Assembly: GCA_025403435.1 (NCBI GenBank)
Contig: CM046349.1
Span: 17,940,004-18,004,003, forward strand
Direction: 5' to 3'
Origin: Artocarpus heterophyllus
Lineage: Eukaryota > Streptophyta > Magnoliopsida > Rosales > Moraceae
DNA: 64,000 nucleotides
Part shown: piece after piece, positions 10,809-22,389 of the stretch
Layout of the letters: every line of letters starts with the position of its first letter
Numbering within the stretch: position 1 is the stretch's first letter
The notes under the pieces: generated by a model
The model's database searches: none
What the model saw: only the letters and a program-made list of their open reading frames with translations
Told to the model about the DNA's origin: nothing
Made by a program: the position numbers and the translations under genes

Positions 10809-12834
10809 TGTTGGAAACAAAGTGCGCAGCGGAATTTTTAAAATTTTTCATCAGAGTATTTTCCAAAACACAAGTTTGACATGTTATATGTATAAATTAA
10901 ACAGATCTTACTAACCTCAGTATGCCGAAGAACCTCTGCGACCTGTGTAGAGAAGTAACATTCCAGAAGAGCCTCAACCAACTGGTCTTCTTTGCTATTC
11001 TCTATCCACAACCGGAGTGAGTGTGGGCTCACACGTACAGCTCTTCCACCGGTGACTCTCCTTCCAACCAATAGAGAGAACCCAAAGCTAGTGTTCGTGA
11101 TTTGTGAACAAAAGCTCTCAGGGAGTTTTCAGATGCTCACTAGAAGAGTATCACTCTTAATCTCTCAAAGTGATCTGAGTAAATCATTAGACTCACTCCC
11201 TTTTTATACCTATTGGTCCTTGGGGTCAGTCCATATCAGATTAGGTCTCAAAAATCGAAACAGAATCAAGTTCGGATCAATATCTGATAAGATACGCGTG
11301 AAAAACGCGTAATCTTAACTGTCGCGGTCGGCATGCCGAACTGTGAGATAGGCAGGCCGAACTGGCCAGTTCGGCAGGCCGAACACGTCATCCGGCATGC
11401 CGAACTGCCGAGAAAAAATCTCCGTGAATCTTTTATTTTCCATCCGAGATTCTAAAGGATAAAGTCTCAGTTTTGATTCAAATAGCCCAATAGAAAAGAT
11501 ATCTGATCAAAACAAACTTTATCAAGATAATCTCTAAGAAAATAAATTAATTCACAATGATTCTACAAGTTTATCTTGTTCTAATTGTCCAAAATTAAAA
11601 CAACCGATAAACAGACAAGAATTATCCGAACGCCATAATTCAACAAGTTCATCTTGAACTAATTTCTTACATAATTAATTCAACCGATAAACAGACATGA
11701 ATTATTTGATTCTTTTAAACCAATCTGATAAATCCGACATAAGTCACCAATTATTGGAAAAGCACGCCGTGTCGTTACAGGATTTTGTGAGCTAGCAAAG
11801 GGGACCAAAATGGACCTATAAAGTTCAAGCTCATGATAATTATGAAACCCAATATCCCAGATATACATTTCACAATTATCAACTCCAACGCTACTCCACT
11901 AAAAGCTTGGAGCTGCACTCTCGAACTTTATAGAATTACGAAGCTCGTGTAGCTAAGTCTCCATGACATATCATAGTGTATCGCATCCCCATATGATCAT
12001 CCATAATCGGCTTAAGGACAAGTTCTGTCTTACCTTCCCGATTATTTTTATCTTACGTTCCATTGTCTCACCATTAGAAAACTTACCATCCAAAGATAGT
12101 ATACCATTCGGTTACACCTATGTATCCAAATGGTTGAGCGCTCCAGTTTTCCAATTACAAGACAACGCATATAAGAGGATATCATTACTCCTAAAGAGGA
12201 GCTATGGATTCCATATCTATGAATAACAAGTCTACGCTATCAAGAGTCATGCCTCCAACGTACCAGCATGCATGCCACTATAGAGATGTGGGAGTCACCC
12301 ATTGGTACATCAAAAGACACAAGTCGAGACAACGGGCCCATTATTCATCTCAGGATTAAGATACAATACAAATGATTGTCTAAAGTGAATCGATTTACCA
12401 AGACAGAATTATTAATCCAAATCAATTCACTTTATGTCCCGATCCAACACATCGTCACCTATGACAACGCGCCAATGTTTCTATTCACGGAGTCCAACTC
12501 CGATGGCCAAGACAAACCATCTCCCAAAAGGGATATAGACAACATAACAATCTTTACATGAATAAAGCGCCCAACTTTATTCCCTCGATTGCGGATCATA
12601 TATTTTAGACCATCACCTTAAGAGTCGTGTCTACCGCATAATCATCCCATCATATGCCCAACTCTTAAGGTTTAGACTGACAGTCTCAGACTACTGTTTG
12701 CTTATCATACATTCAACAAATATGAACGTAAAGAGGACAATATTTGGTATATATAAATGAATAAATTCTTTATTGATAAAAATGTCTCCAAAAACGTATT
12801 ACATTTTTACTCCTTAGAGCATACATGTCTAACA
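10809..12834 (-). repeat. copia-1 5' LTR
   Basis: This LTR has the same length as the 3' LTR and differs at about 12 positions by eye. It carries the palindrome cluster at 11328-11412. The CTCAA target duplication follows at 12835. Confidence 0.95.
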
Positions 12835-12839
12835 CTCAA

Positions 12840-13670
12840 CGTGCTGAGTTTCATTTGTCCAAGTTAAGAAGGAACCAGCCTCAGCCTAGCCAACAAGCCA
12901 ACAATGCAAATAACCAGAATCGTCCTCCCCACAGGAACAACAACAATAACAACAACAGCAACAACAACAACCAAAACTGGAGGAACAATAAGAGGAAGGG
13001 CAATCCTCCACAACAGCAGGGCCAAGACAATAAGAGGCACAATGACGGTCAGCGCAACAACAATGACAGGCGATTTCAACCATGTGCTAATTGTGGAAAG
13101 AAGCATCCAGGGGAATGTCACTTGGGAACGAAACAATGTTTCATTTGTGGGCATGAAGACCACTTTGTTAAGAACTACCCCAAGCTGATGAATGCCCATG
13201 CCCCACAGAGAGCTCCTCCTCAAGCCCAGCTTCATCAGATGCAAGCCTCCCTTGAAGGGCCACTTATTAGTCAAGGAAGACTTGAAGCCCCACCGACAAA
13301 TGCCCGAATCTATGCCATGACGAAAGAACAAGTGGCTACAGAAGCTTCTAATGTGGTCGCAGGTCAGATAACAAGCTTATCTATTAATGCTTATGTTCTT
13401 TTCGATACGGGTGCCACGCATTCTTTTGTATCTATGTCATATGTTAAGAAATTAGAGGTTCGTTTAGAGCCTATGAGACAGGGATTCACTACGACACTAC
13501 CCTTCCGGGAAGTGATATTATCTACGCACTGTTTGCGTGTAGTACCCCTATGGATTTCTATTAGGGAGCTATTTGTCGACCTTATTGTGATCAACATGCA
13601 TGACTATGACATGATTCTTGGGATGGATTTCCTAAGCAAGTATAATGCCTCAATCGAATGCCGGAAATGA
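12840..13670 (+). pseudogene. gypsy-1 gag C-terminus and protease
   Basis: The gag frame resumes at 12840, right after the second CTCAA copy. It encodes an Asn/Gln-rich linker built on AAC/CAA repeats (~12930-12975), a Cys-rich stretch CANCGKKHPGEC and a zinc knuckle CFICGHEDHF. The knuckle's last Cys appears to be Tyr (KNYP), a likely G-to-A change. The aspartic protease follows with the catalytic LFDTGATHSFVS (~13399) and the ILGMDFL flap-side motif. The frame ends at a TGA (13668), probably an arginine CGA changed by C-to-T, since homology continues in the same frame after it. The open frame starts artificially upstream in the copia LTR (12825). Confidence 0.88.
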
Positions 13671-13673
13671 AAA

Positions 13674-15180
13674 GTGATCTTCCATCCTGAAGGCGATCAG
13701 AAATTTGTTTATGTTGGTGAGTCTAGGAAGAAACCTAGCATGTTTCTATCGGCAATGAAAGCAAGGAAGCTATTAGCAAGTGGCTGTATGGGCTATCTGG
13801 CGAATGTTGTGGACAAAAGTCAAGAAGGAAAGACAAGAATTGAAGATGTGCATGTTGTTCATGAATATGAAGATGTGTTTCCTGATGATCTGACGAGCCT
13901 ACAGCCAGAAAGAGAAGTTGAATTCGAGATTGAGCTTGCTCCTGGCACCGATCCAATCTCAAAAGCGCCTTACAGAATGGCCCCGGCAGAATTAAAAGAG
14001 CTTCACAGCAATTAAAGGAGCTACTTGATAAAGGTTTCATCAGGCCAAGTCACTCACCATAGGGTGCTCCAGTCTTGTTTGTGAAGAAGAAGGATGGCAC
14101 TATGAGACTCTGCATCGACTACAGAGAGCTGAACAAGGTGACGATAAAAAATAAGTACCCGTTGCCTCGAATCGATGATTTGTTTGATCAGCTCAAGGGT
14201 GCATCGGTGTTCTCGAAGATTGATCTACGATCAGGATATCACCAGTTGAAGGTTAAAGAATGAGATATTCCCAAGACTGCTTTCAGATCGAGGTATGGTC
14301 ATCATGAATTTGTGGTTATGCCTTTCGGTCTAACAAATGCACTTGCTACCTTTATGGATTTGATGAACCGGGTATTCAAGGATTTCCTCGATAAATTTGT
14401 TGTTGTATTTATCGATGATATTCTTGTCTATTCTAAGAATCAAGAAGAACATGAGGAGCATTTAAGGATTGTGCTGGAGACTTTAAGAAGACACCAGCTA
14501 TATGCAAAGTTCTCCAAATGCGAATTTTAGCTTGACAAAGTGTCATTTTTGGGGCATGTTATTTCAAAGGATGGGATTATGGTGGACCCTGCTAAAGTAG
14601 AAGCTGTACTCAATTGGAAGCAACCGATGAATGCAAGTGAAATAAGGAGCTTCTTGGGTCTAGCAGGTTATTATCAGAGATTCGTAGAAGATTTCTCCAA
14701 GATAGCAGCCCCACTCACGAACCTGACTCGCAAGGGAAAGAAGTATGAATGGACGGATGCATGTGAAAAGAGTTTTCAGGAACTAAAGAAAAGACTAACG
14801 ACGGCTCTAGTGTTGGCAATTCCTGAAGGTAATGACGGGTTTGTTATTTACAGTGATGCATCTAAGATGGGCCTAGGAGCTGTATTGATGCAAAATGAAA
14901 ATGTGATTGCTTATGCTTCAAGACAATTGAAGGATTACGAAAAGAACTATCCTACTCATGATCTCGAGTTAGCAGCAGTTGTTTTTGCATTGAAGATATG
15001 GAGACACTATTTATATGAGGTCCAATGCAAGATCTTCACTGATCATCAAAGTCTAAAGTACTTCTTCACGCAAAGAGACCTGAACATGAGACAACGAAGA
15101 TGGCTAGAGTTGGTAAAGGATTATGATTGTGAAATCCTTTATCATCTTGGTAAAGTTAACCGAGTGGCTGATGCTCTAAG
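13674..15180 (+). pseudogene. gypsy-1 reverse transcriptase and RNase H, broken
   Basis: The protease-RT linker (FPDDL..., APYRMAPAE) occupies 13840-14005. There a one-base loss shifts the frame and soon yields TAA at 14013. RT continues in the next frame with [37 protein letters not shown] and the catalytic FIDDILVYS (~14410). In-frame stops are TAG at 14060 (expected Trp), TGA at 14261 and TAG at 14528 (expected Trp). RNase H (~14840-15180) shows [13 protein letters not shown], the DLELAAV and TDHQSLKYF motifs and the ADALSRK end. RT copies the element RNA and RNase H degrades it; this copy cannot make either intact. Confidence 0.9.
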
Positions 15181-16498
15181 TAGGAAGTCAGTTGCCACGT
15201 TGATGTCAATGCAAACAATGTCTTCACCTTTAAAAAAGGAAATTCTAGACTTCGGTTTGGAACTTATAGTAGGCCAGCTTTTAGCACTCTCTCTTGCTCC
15301 GACGATGTATGATGAAATTCGGAGTAAGCAAGATGACGACGTAAGCCTTGTAAGGATCAAGCAAGAAATGAAAGAAGGTAAATGTCAAGAGTTTCATATT
15401 GCAGATGATGGAACTCTGTACCTCAAGGACTGCTTATGTGTTCCCAATGTTAATGATTTAAGGGGAAAGATCTTGGCAGAAATTCATGACACTCCTTACT
15501 CTATTCATCCAGGTACAACAAAGATGTATAATGATCTAAGGGGTAACTTTTGGTGGTTTGGAATGAAACGTGATGTTGCAAAGTATGTGAAGAAATGTAT
15601 GACATGTCAGCAAGTAAAGGCTGAACACCAGAGACCTGGTGGTGAACTGCAGTCTATCCAAATTCCGGAATGGAAATGGGAGGAAATAGCAATGGATTTC
15701 ATTACCGGTTTGCCCAGAACTATGAATGGTTATGACACGATTTGGGTAGTTGTGGATTGGCTGACGAAAATGGCGCATTTCATTCCTATCAAGATCACTT
15801 ACTCTATGGACCGGTTAGCGGAACTCTATGTTAAGAAAATTGTACGACTTCATGGGATTCCCAAGTCGATCATCTCAGATCGTGATGGCAGGTTCACATC
15901 TAAGTTTTGGAAGAGTGTACAGACTGCTATGGGAACCAGGCTTCATTTCAGTACAACTTTTCATCCTCAGACTGACGGCCAAACAGAGAGGATGAACTTG
16001 ATTTTAGAAGATATGTTACGAGCTTGTTCTCTCAATTTTAAGACCAGCTGGTGTAAAATGTTGCCGTTAGCAGAGTTTGCTTATAACAACAGCTTTCAGG
16101 CAACAATTGGGATAGCACCATATGAAGCACTGTATGGGCGAAAATGCAGGTCACCTATATGTTGGCACGAAGCTGGTGAATGAACCGATTTTGTGAATGA
16201 AACTTCTGAGATGATAAAGTTAATCAGAAGAAGAATAGAGACCGCTCAAAGCCGTCAAAAGAGTTATGCTGACAAAAGAAGAAGACCCTTAGAGTTCGCC
16301 GTGGGCGAATATGTGTTTTTGAAAGTTGCACCAATGAAAGGAGTTATGAGATTTGGGAAGAAAAGCAAGTTAAGTCCAAGATTCATTGGTCCTTATGAAG
16401 TTATGAAACGAATAGGCAAAGTAGCTTATCAGTTGAAGTTGCCTTCAGAGATGTCTACAATGCACGATGTATTTCATGTCTCCATGCTCAAGAAGTAA
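15181..16498 (+). pseudogene. gypsy-1 integrase, catalytic core complete but C-terminus interrupted
   Basis: The HHCC zinc-binding domain is visible ([12 protein letters not shown], then [11 protein letters not shown], ~15505-15640). The catalytic core follows with [20 protein letters not shown] and [12 protein letters not shown], supplying the D, D and E residues. These sit in one long open frame from 14540 to 16183. A TGA at 16181 and a TAA at 16496 interrupt the C-terminal GPY/F-like region (SPRFIGPYEV). Integrase inserts the cDNA into the chromosome. Confidence 0.9.
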
Positions 16499-16510
16499 GT
16501 CCCGGACCCT

Positions 16511-16717
16511 ATGCATGTGATTGAGCCACAAGTGATCGAGATAAGAGAAGACTTAAGTTATGAAGAAAAGCCAATGAAAATACTCGATCGGAAAACAAAG
16601 ACCTTGAGGAATAAAGAAATTCCATTGGTCAAGGTGTTATGGCGAAATCATCAAGTTGAAGAAGCCACATGGGAACGTGAAGATGACATGAGAATCATGT
16701 ATCCGCATTTATTCTAA
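16511..16717 (+). pseudogene. gypsy-1 chromodomain-like C-terminal tail
   Basis: After the stop at 16496 the same frame encodes a tail with ILDRKTKTLRNKEIPLVKV and VLWRNHQVEEATWERE, ending in PHLF and a stop. Plant chromoviruses carry a chromodomain-like module here that may steer integration to heterochromatin. It is followed by TTTCGAGGACGAAA, a word common after the stop in Tekay/Del elements. Confidence 0.82.
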
Positions 16718-16740
16718 GTTTCGAGGACGAAACTTTTATA

Positions 16741-16753
16741 AGGTGGGGAGAAT
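16741..16753 (+). other. Polypurine tract of gypsy-1
   Basis: AGGTGGGGAGAAT lies immediately before the 3' LTR start (TGTAACACCC). Confidence 0.82.
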
Positions 16754-17002
16754 TGTAACACCCGCCTATTTTATGTAACGGACCACGTTAAGTTATTAAT
16801 GTTGTTAAGGAAATTTTTATTAATAATTTATGTTATATGATATGAAATATGATGTTAATATTACTAACTCCTTATGTCAAGTTTTATGACAGGTGACGAC
16901 CGCATGGAATCGTTGTGCTCAAGTGTTCATGATTATTTTGATATATGTTTAATTATGATGCATGATGTATGAATGACTTAATATATGGTATTTAAGGACA
17001 GT

Positions 17003-17106
17003 TCGGCAGGCCGAACAGTCTGCCAAAGACCGGCAGGCCGATGGGAAGAATCGGCAGGCCGAAATTGGTGAAACCGGCAGGCCGAAGAGAAAAATCGACA
17101 GGCCGA
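17003..17106. repeat. Upstream palindrome cluster of gypsy-1 LTR
   Basis: Five words related to TCGGCAGGCCGA start near 17003, 17029, 17051, 17074 and 17095, spaced 21-26 bp. This part of the LTR is outside the window for the 5' copy. Confidence 0.85.
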
Positions 17107-19171
17107 ACACGGCTGACGAGCAGTCAGCAGAAATCTCTCCAAATTCATGGCTGAGATAATTACGATAAATGAGTGATTTATTGTGATTAATTGGCATATT
17201 AAAGGAAGAATTATGTCAGTTAAGGAAATTAAGGGGGGTTTGACTTTGCATTGATTTGTAGCAATTTAAATGGTTTCCCATTTTAAGAGGGCAAATTATG
17301 GTAAGATGTGATGATTTGTTTGACTTTCCTTTTTCTTCTCTCCTTCCTTCACGCATAGGGCTGTCAAACAGTCAGAAAATTCTGACTTAATGAAGGGAAT
17401 TGAATTCCCATCAATTATGCTCATTATGTTAAAATTTTTAACGTTTCTTTTCATTATTTTCTTTCTCATTCTCACGTTTCTCTCTCTCAAACTTCTGAGA
17501 CGTTTTCTGATTTTCTCCTTTATCTCTTCTTCTCTTCTTCTCCATGAATTTCATTCGTCGTCCTTTCAAAAATTCTCTGCAAGTATTGAAAGAAAATATT
17601 TCGTTGGTTAAATTCAAGAATTTTGAGAAGAAACTTCAAGGTAAGAATTCAGTTTTTCTGGTGTTTTTGAAAAGAAATTCTTCTCCTCAATTCGTCTACA
17701 ATATCTTTCTATAGGTATTGTGTTTTGTCTTGAATTTTTAAATGTGATGTTATGCATATATTATGTGATGTTTTTCTAGGTTTCATGTCATTTGAGTGTT
17801 CTATGAAAAATATAAATCTTCTATCCTTTACCTCTCACAGTAAAATGTAACTGTTTAACATTGATGCATGAAAAATGTAATGTTTATTCAAGATGTAAAT
17901 GAATGATGTTTTTCATGTATGATGAGTATATTTCATGTTACCAAATTTCTACGAGAAAACTGTTTTGATGATGTTATTTTTGTTGGTTTTATAAAATGTT
18001 TTATATGTTTAAATGATTTTTAATAATAAAATGATTTTATGATATTGAAATAATTTTATGCATGATAATAGGATATTTGTATGAATTTTAAAATGTATGG
18101 TTTGGTTTTAACATGTTTAAGATAACTTTTATGATTTAAGAAAATGATGATAACATGTTTATAAGATGATAAAATTATGTTTTCGCAATGATGATTATGA
18201 GATATGTTTGTAATATGTGATGAATGTATATATGAATATTATATGAATGAATGTTATGTGAATGGATATTTCATGATATGTATTAATGTTATTGCATCTT
18301 TAAATGGATAAATGACATGAACACTCAAGGAACGAGCACATCGAGACTGCGGCATCATCACCAAATCACGTTGAGGTTAAGTAAGCTAGCGTTAAGGTAA
18401 GTACATTCTCACCTGCAACATGACATGTTTTTACAAGTTTTGATGTTATGTTCATAAAGATTTTCATGATGATTTTATGGATATTTTCCTTAAGAATTTC
18501 TATGAAAGATTTTCATGATTTTAAGTTATGCATGATGATTATGGCATGTTTCTAAGTATAAAAATTATGTATATATGTATCACCTAATAAGTGTTGCACA
18601 CCAATGTTATGAAATGAAATGTTATGATGTCATGTTTGGTTTTGGATTAGCTACCATTCTCCTCTCATGACGGCGCGCCTATGATGATGTTAATGGTGCA
18701 ACACTTGGGCTCTTAAGATAAAACGGAATAAGTTTTTAATTGATGAACGCAATGAAAGATATGTTATACGAAATTGTGCTTAAGGCACTTTTATGATATG
18801 ATGACCATGATGATGATGATGTTTATGCAATGTTTTAAATTGTGAGAATTATATGTACTTACTAAGCATTAGCTTAATCATGTTTTATGTCATGTTGCAG
18901 ATAAAGGTAAGAAAATCATGGATTAGATGGAGGACATGGAAAGGCGTGTGGACACAAAGCTCAATGAATTGTAACCGGAAGAAACGCCAAGATGAATGTT
19001 TTATGTTTTAAATCAAGTTTTATATTTTGAATTTTTTAATGTTAAGTTTTAAGAATATTCAAACTATGGTTTTATATTCTATTTTATCATTTTAAAGATT
19101 ATGAACTTCCGCAATTTTTATGAAAGTTGGTTTGATTTAAAATAAGTTTTTTGAAAATGTTTTTGGCTCGG

Positions 19172-19343
19172 TCGGCTTGCCGAACACCATTGCTCGGCCT
19201 GCCGATGTCTGAAGGTTCGGCCTGCCAAACACATATTCGGCCTGCCGAACGATGACAAGTTTTTAAGTCTGATTTGCAAAGCCTCTGCTGGCCTGCCGGT
19301 TGAGGAACTCCGGCTTGCCGAAGTCCCAGGTTCGGCCTGCCGA
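19172..19343. repeat. Downstream palindrome cluster of gypsy-1 3' LTR
   Basis: This is the counterpart of 1716-1904: words of type TCGGCCTGCCGA from 19172 to 19343, with several C-to-T or G-to-A changed copies. Confidence 0.85.
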
Positions 19344-19670
19344 ATTGTGGGTGCAAGTAATATTTAAGTAATGTGATGATTAAAGTATTGTGATGTTATT
19401 TTTATAAGTTATGATTTATCAACTTGGAATACTTAATATTATTAAAATAAGTTTATGATTAATTCAAAGTACAATTGAATAAATTATGATATGGAATATG
19501 TTAAGAAATAAAAAAGACGTATGAATGGATCCTGGATAAGTATGTTTTATTATATTTACAATTTGAAAGTATTGTATAAGTTTTGGACTTATGATTATGA
19601 TTAAAGTTTTAACAAGTACGAACGTAAGAATGTAACGATATCTGTGACGTCCAAGCTAAGGGACGTTTTA

Positions 19671-20224
19671 GATATGGGCGTTGAGTTGGTGCTACATTTG
19701 ACATATACTAAGCTTCTATTGGGAAAAGCTATTGAAAAGTGATTGACAAGGCTAGAGATCTAAAGCGGTAAAGAATATTATATTATAGATCAAGAATAAA
19801 AGTGTAACTTTAATGAATAAAGAAGAAAGCAAATTACATTTATTTTTCATCTGTCATGAAGGGTAAAAGTGTAACTTTAATGAATAAAGAAGAAGGCAAA
19901 TTACATTTATTTTTCATCTGTCATGACCGACAAGGTACATAATGCATAAAGAATCAGTGAGTGGAAGAACAATAATCTGGAACTTTAGCTGATTAAATTG
20001 GTAACTACTGTATATTTATATGTGATGTGATCACGAGAGATGTAATTAGAAAATGCTAAAATGTAAGCATACATTTGTTTTCTAAAAGTGGAGCAAATGA
20101 CAATCATCTACGTAAAATATTTTGGGAACTCCTTCCCATTTGATTGCTAAATGTGTTAGGAATATTTTTTGAATGAGTTGTTCGAATGAAACCAATAAGT
20201 TTCACAAAATAGCAATAGGGATCA
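19671..20224. other. Spacer between gypsy-1 and gypsy-2, no gene seen
   Basis: About 550 bp of AT-rich DNA separates the two elements. Apart from a 67-bp tandem duplication I see no gene or element. Confidence 0.6.
19797..19926. repeat. 67-bp tandem duplication
   Basis: The sequence at 19797-19863 is repeated from 19864 to 19926 with one mismatch (AAAGC versus AAGGC). The near identity indicates a recent event. Confidence 0.85.
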
Positions 20225-22341
20225 TGTCACGCCCCAGAGTACAGGAGGTGACGTGGCGGATTATTTAAATTAATTAAAAGGAGAATTTAATTAAAATCAA
20301 GGGTTTAGGGGTTAAATTAAATATAAAATATGAAAGTTTCAAGAAAACCATTGCATGAAAAATAAATAATCAACGTAGCGAGTATGGGTCCCACTGACCC
20401 ACAACTTGTGCACACACGTCGTACTGACATATAATAATAGAACTACAGTCCAAGCACGAAGAAAGTTTAAAATATTACATGCCTTGTTCAAATAATACAA
20501 ATAACCTACTAGTCCTTCTACTGCTCCTGGGTTCTGTCCGTTGAGTCCTCTCTGAGCCTAAATGGGAATCCACCTAGAGGGGGAAGTTTAAAAACAAACA
20601 AAACATGAGCGAAAGGCTCAGTAGGACTATATTTTAATAAATCATTTAATTTAAAGAAAAATCTCACTATTCAGGGAATTATTTAAAAGAAACCTTGAAT
20701 AAATAAATTTAAATAAAACCGTTCTTACTCAAAACAGTTTACTTGGTCGACCAGAAATATCATTTTCTTTTCCTAAGCAAACCATAAGGATATCACCACT
20801 GTACTGACCCAGCTGGGTTTTGGGATCTGCCCCTAAGGTCGATCGCTACACGACCCGATCTCTAATATGGCATCATGGAATTATGTTTATCTTCATCATT
20901 ATTCAAAACCCGTTTACCGAGTATTATCATTTACATTCATTATGAAGTTCATTTCAGTTCACGGTTTATTAAAATATAACCGATAAATTCATTTTCAATC
21001 AACCGTTGAAAGCATTTTTATAAAAACCCTTTTTAAAGCCAAATCGTTATGAAACTGGGCTACCAAAGGAAGGATAGGAGTCCTACCTCGATACTCGTGC
21101 CGGTGCCCTACACCGTAATCCCGGTCCGCTATACGTTAGCTCTGCGAAACCACGAACGATCCTAGACACACACTAGGTCGATCAATATCTAGTTCGAGAC
21201 ATCTTATGTTACTAAACCATTTAATGATGTCCTAGTGTGCCATTTGTATCTTTAAAATCATTTTACAAGGTTAGAATTTCAATCGGGGTTCAAAACAGTG
21301 AAAACGGGTAAAAATTACAAAATTTTCCCATGCCCTGCTGGCCTACCGGACGTCCTGCTTCGGCCGGCGGAACTGTACAGCTCGGCTTGCAAGAAATCAA
21401 GTCTGGTGGGCTTGACATTTTCCAGGTTCGCCCTGCCGAACAGATGAGTCCGGCCTGCCGATCCTTTGAATCCGGTCTGCCGAACTGGAAAAACCCAGAA
21501 TTCCCAGCCATGGGTTTTGGTTCTCCCAAAACCCAAATCTTGATTCTAACCTGTTTTTCTCAAATCTCAGGCATGGAAAACATTCATAGATGATAGAAAA
21601 ACATAATAGAACACTTTTGAACTCATTTAAACAAAATTTAAACACAAAAATCTCAAAAATCCAAAAATGGGAGAAAATGAGGAAAAATCAAAAATCTTGA
21701 TTCGAATCCATTTTTCTTTAATCCAAGCTTAGATTCTAGGTGTTCTAAGTTCCTTTAACTCAAATCAAGGGTTTTCTAAGCTCAAACAAACCTAGATTTC
21801 AAAAATGCACGAAAAATCAAAACTTTGAAAAAGTTTAGAAATTTCAAAACTAACCTCGAATCGAAGCTTTAAATCCACGTTTTTGGTAGCCAATTCACGT
21901 CCCCGAGCTTCCTACTTGCTAACCCGAAGCTTGGACTCGAATTTGGCTTCAAAATCTTGAAGAAATTTGAGAGAGAAAGAGAGAAACTGAGAGAGAGAGA
22001 GAGATCACACGGGAGAGAGAGAGAACAGAGAGAATGAGAGGAAGAGAGTGAGAGAGAGAATAAATAGAGAGAAATGGTGGGTGGTTTTACTGTGCGAAAG
22101 CCATGTGCCGCCCACGTTTTGTAAAACGGAATATTTTTAACATTTTACAAACTGTTGTGTTTTAAAAACTCAAAATAACATTTTAAAATAATAAGGAATC
22201 ATTAGAATTTATTAATTTAACAAAACAACCTAAAATGCAAAATTTAACCAAATGGTCAAATTAATGTTAAAACATTAATTATGGCACACTAATTCATCAT
22301 TTTACATTACAATAACGTTAAGCAAATTTCGGGGCGTTACA
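20225..22341 (-). repeat. gypsy-2 LTR a (3' end of compound)
   Basis: It runs from TGTCACGCCC to CGTTACA on the + strand. It differs from the other two LTRs at several sites where those agree, for example near 20871 and 22030. It has a purine-rich GAGA tract at 21965-22070 and palindromic words at 21334-21486. Confidence 0.9.
21334..21486. repeat. Palindrome cluster in gypsy-2 LTR a
   Basis: Words related to TCGGCCTGCCGA start at 21428, 21450 and 21472, exactly 22 bp apart; more degenerate ones lie at 21338-21400. Equivalent clusters lie near 26715-26845 (LTR b, one unit deleted) and 33555-33712 (LTR c). Confidence 0.83.
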
Positions 22342-22389
22342 ACTCTCCACCCCTAAAAGAAATTTCGCCCTCGAAATTTGCATCTCATT

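Larger units (their letters stand above)
3175..12834 (-). mobile_element. copia-1: complete Ty1/copia element, 9660 bp, apparently intact
   Basis: The element has two 2026-bp LTRs (TG...CA), a tRNA-iMet primer site next to the 5' LTR, a polypurine tract next to the 3' LTR, perfect CTCAA target duplications and one uninterrupted gag-pol ORF. Integrase precedes reverse transcriptase, which defines Ty1/copia. The LTRs differ at about 12 positions by eye (99.4% identity), so insertion was recent. It sits inside the gag of gypsy-1 in the opposite orientation. A 1.6 kb untranslated leader separates the 5' LTR from the ORF. All parts needed for autonomous movement appear present; actual activity is not known. 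Confidence 0.96.
1..19670 (+). mobile_element. gypsy-1: Ty3/gypsy chromovirus (Tekay/Del-like), 5'-truncated by window, interrupted by copia-1
   Basis: The order is LTR, tRNA-iMet primer site, gag, protease, RT, RNase H, integrase, chromodomain-like tail, purine tract, LTR, all on the + strand. This domain order with integrase after RNase H defines Ty3/gypsy. The C-terminal tail, the TTTCGAGGACGAAA word after the stop codon and the ~2.9 kb LTR suggest the Tekay/Del chromovirus lineage; the lineage is an inference. The 5' LTR lacks about 704 bp because the window begins inside it. The coding region carries at least eight in-frame stops and one frameshift, so the copy cannot encode its own proteins. 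The gag gene is split by the copia-1 insertion at 3175-12834. Confidence 0.93.
16754..19670 (+). repeat. gypsy-1 3' LTR, complete (2917 bp)
   Basis: It begins TGTAACACCC next to the purine tract. It ends at 19670, where alignment with the 5' LTR stops; the terminal CA is changed to TA. It carries two palindrome clusters of opposite polarity: 17003-17106 (GGCAGGCC centre) and 19172-19343 (GGCCTGCC centre). Relative to the 5' LTR it lacks about 18 bp around one palindrome unit. Confidence 0.92.

Noticed and set aside
12864..13331. 155-residue - strand frame over gypsy-1 gag
   Set aside because: It is antisense to the Asn/Gln-rich linker; the valine-rich product reflects the complement of AAC/CAA repeats.
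19671..19675. Target-site duplication of gypsy-1 (GATAT)
   Set aside because: The left flank of the element lies outside the window, so the duplication cannot be checked.
21290..21645. Overlapping frames with Gly/Arg/Pro-rich products in the gypsy-2 LTRs
   Set aside because: They arise from the palindromic GC-rich words read in different frames and recur in all three LTRs.
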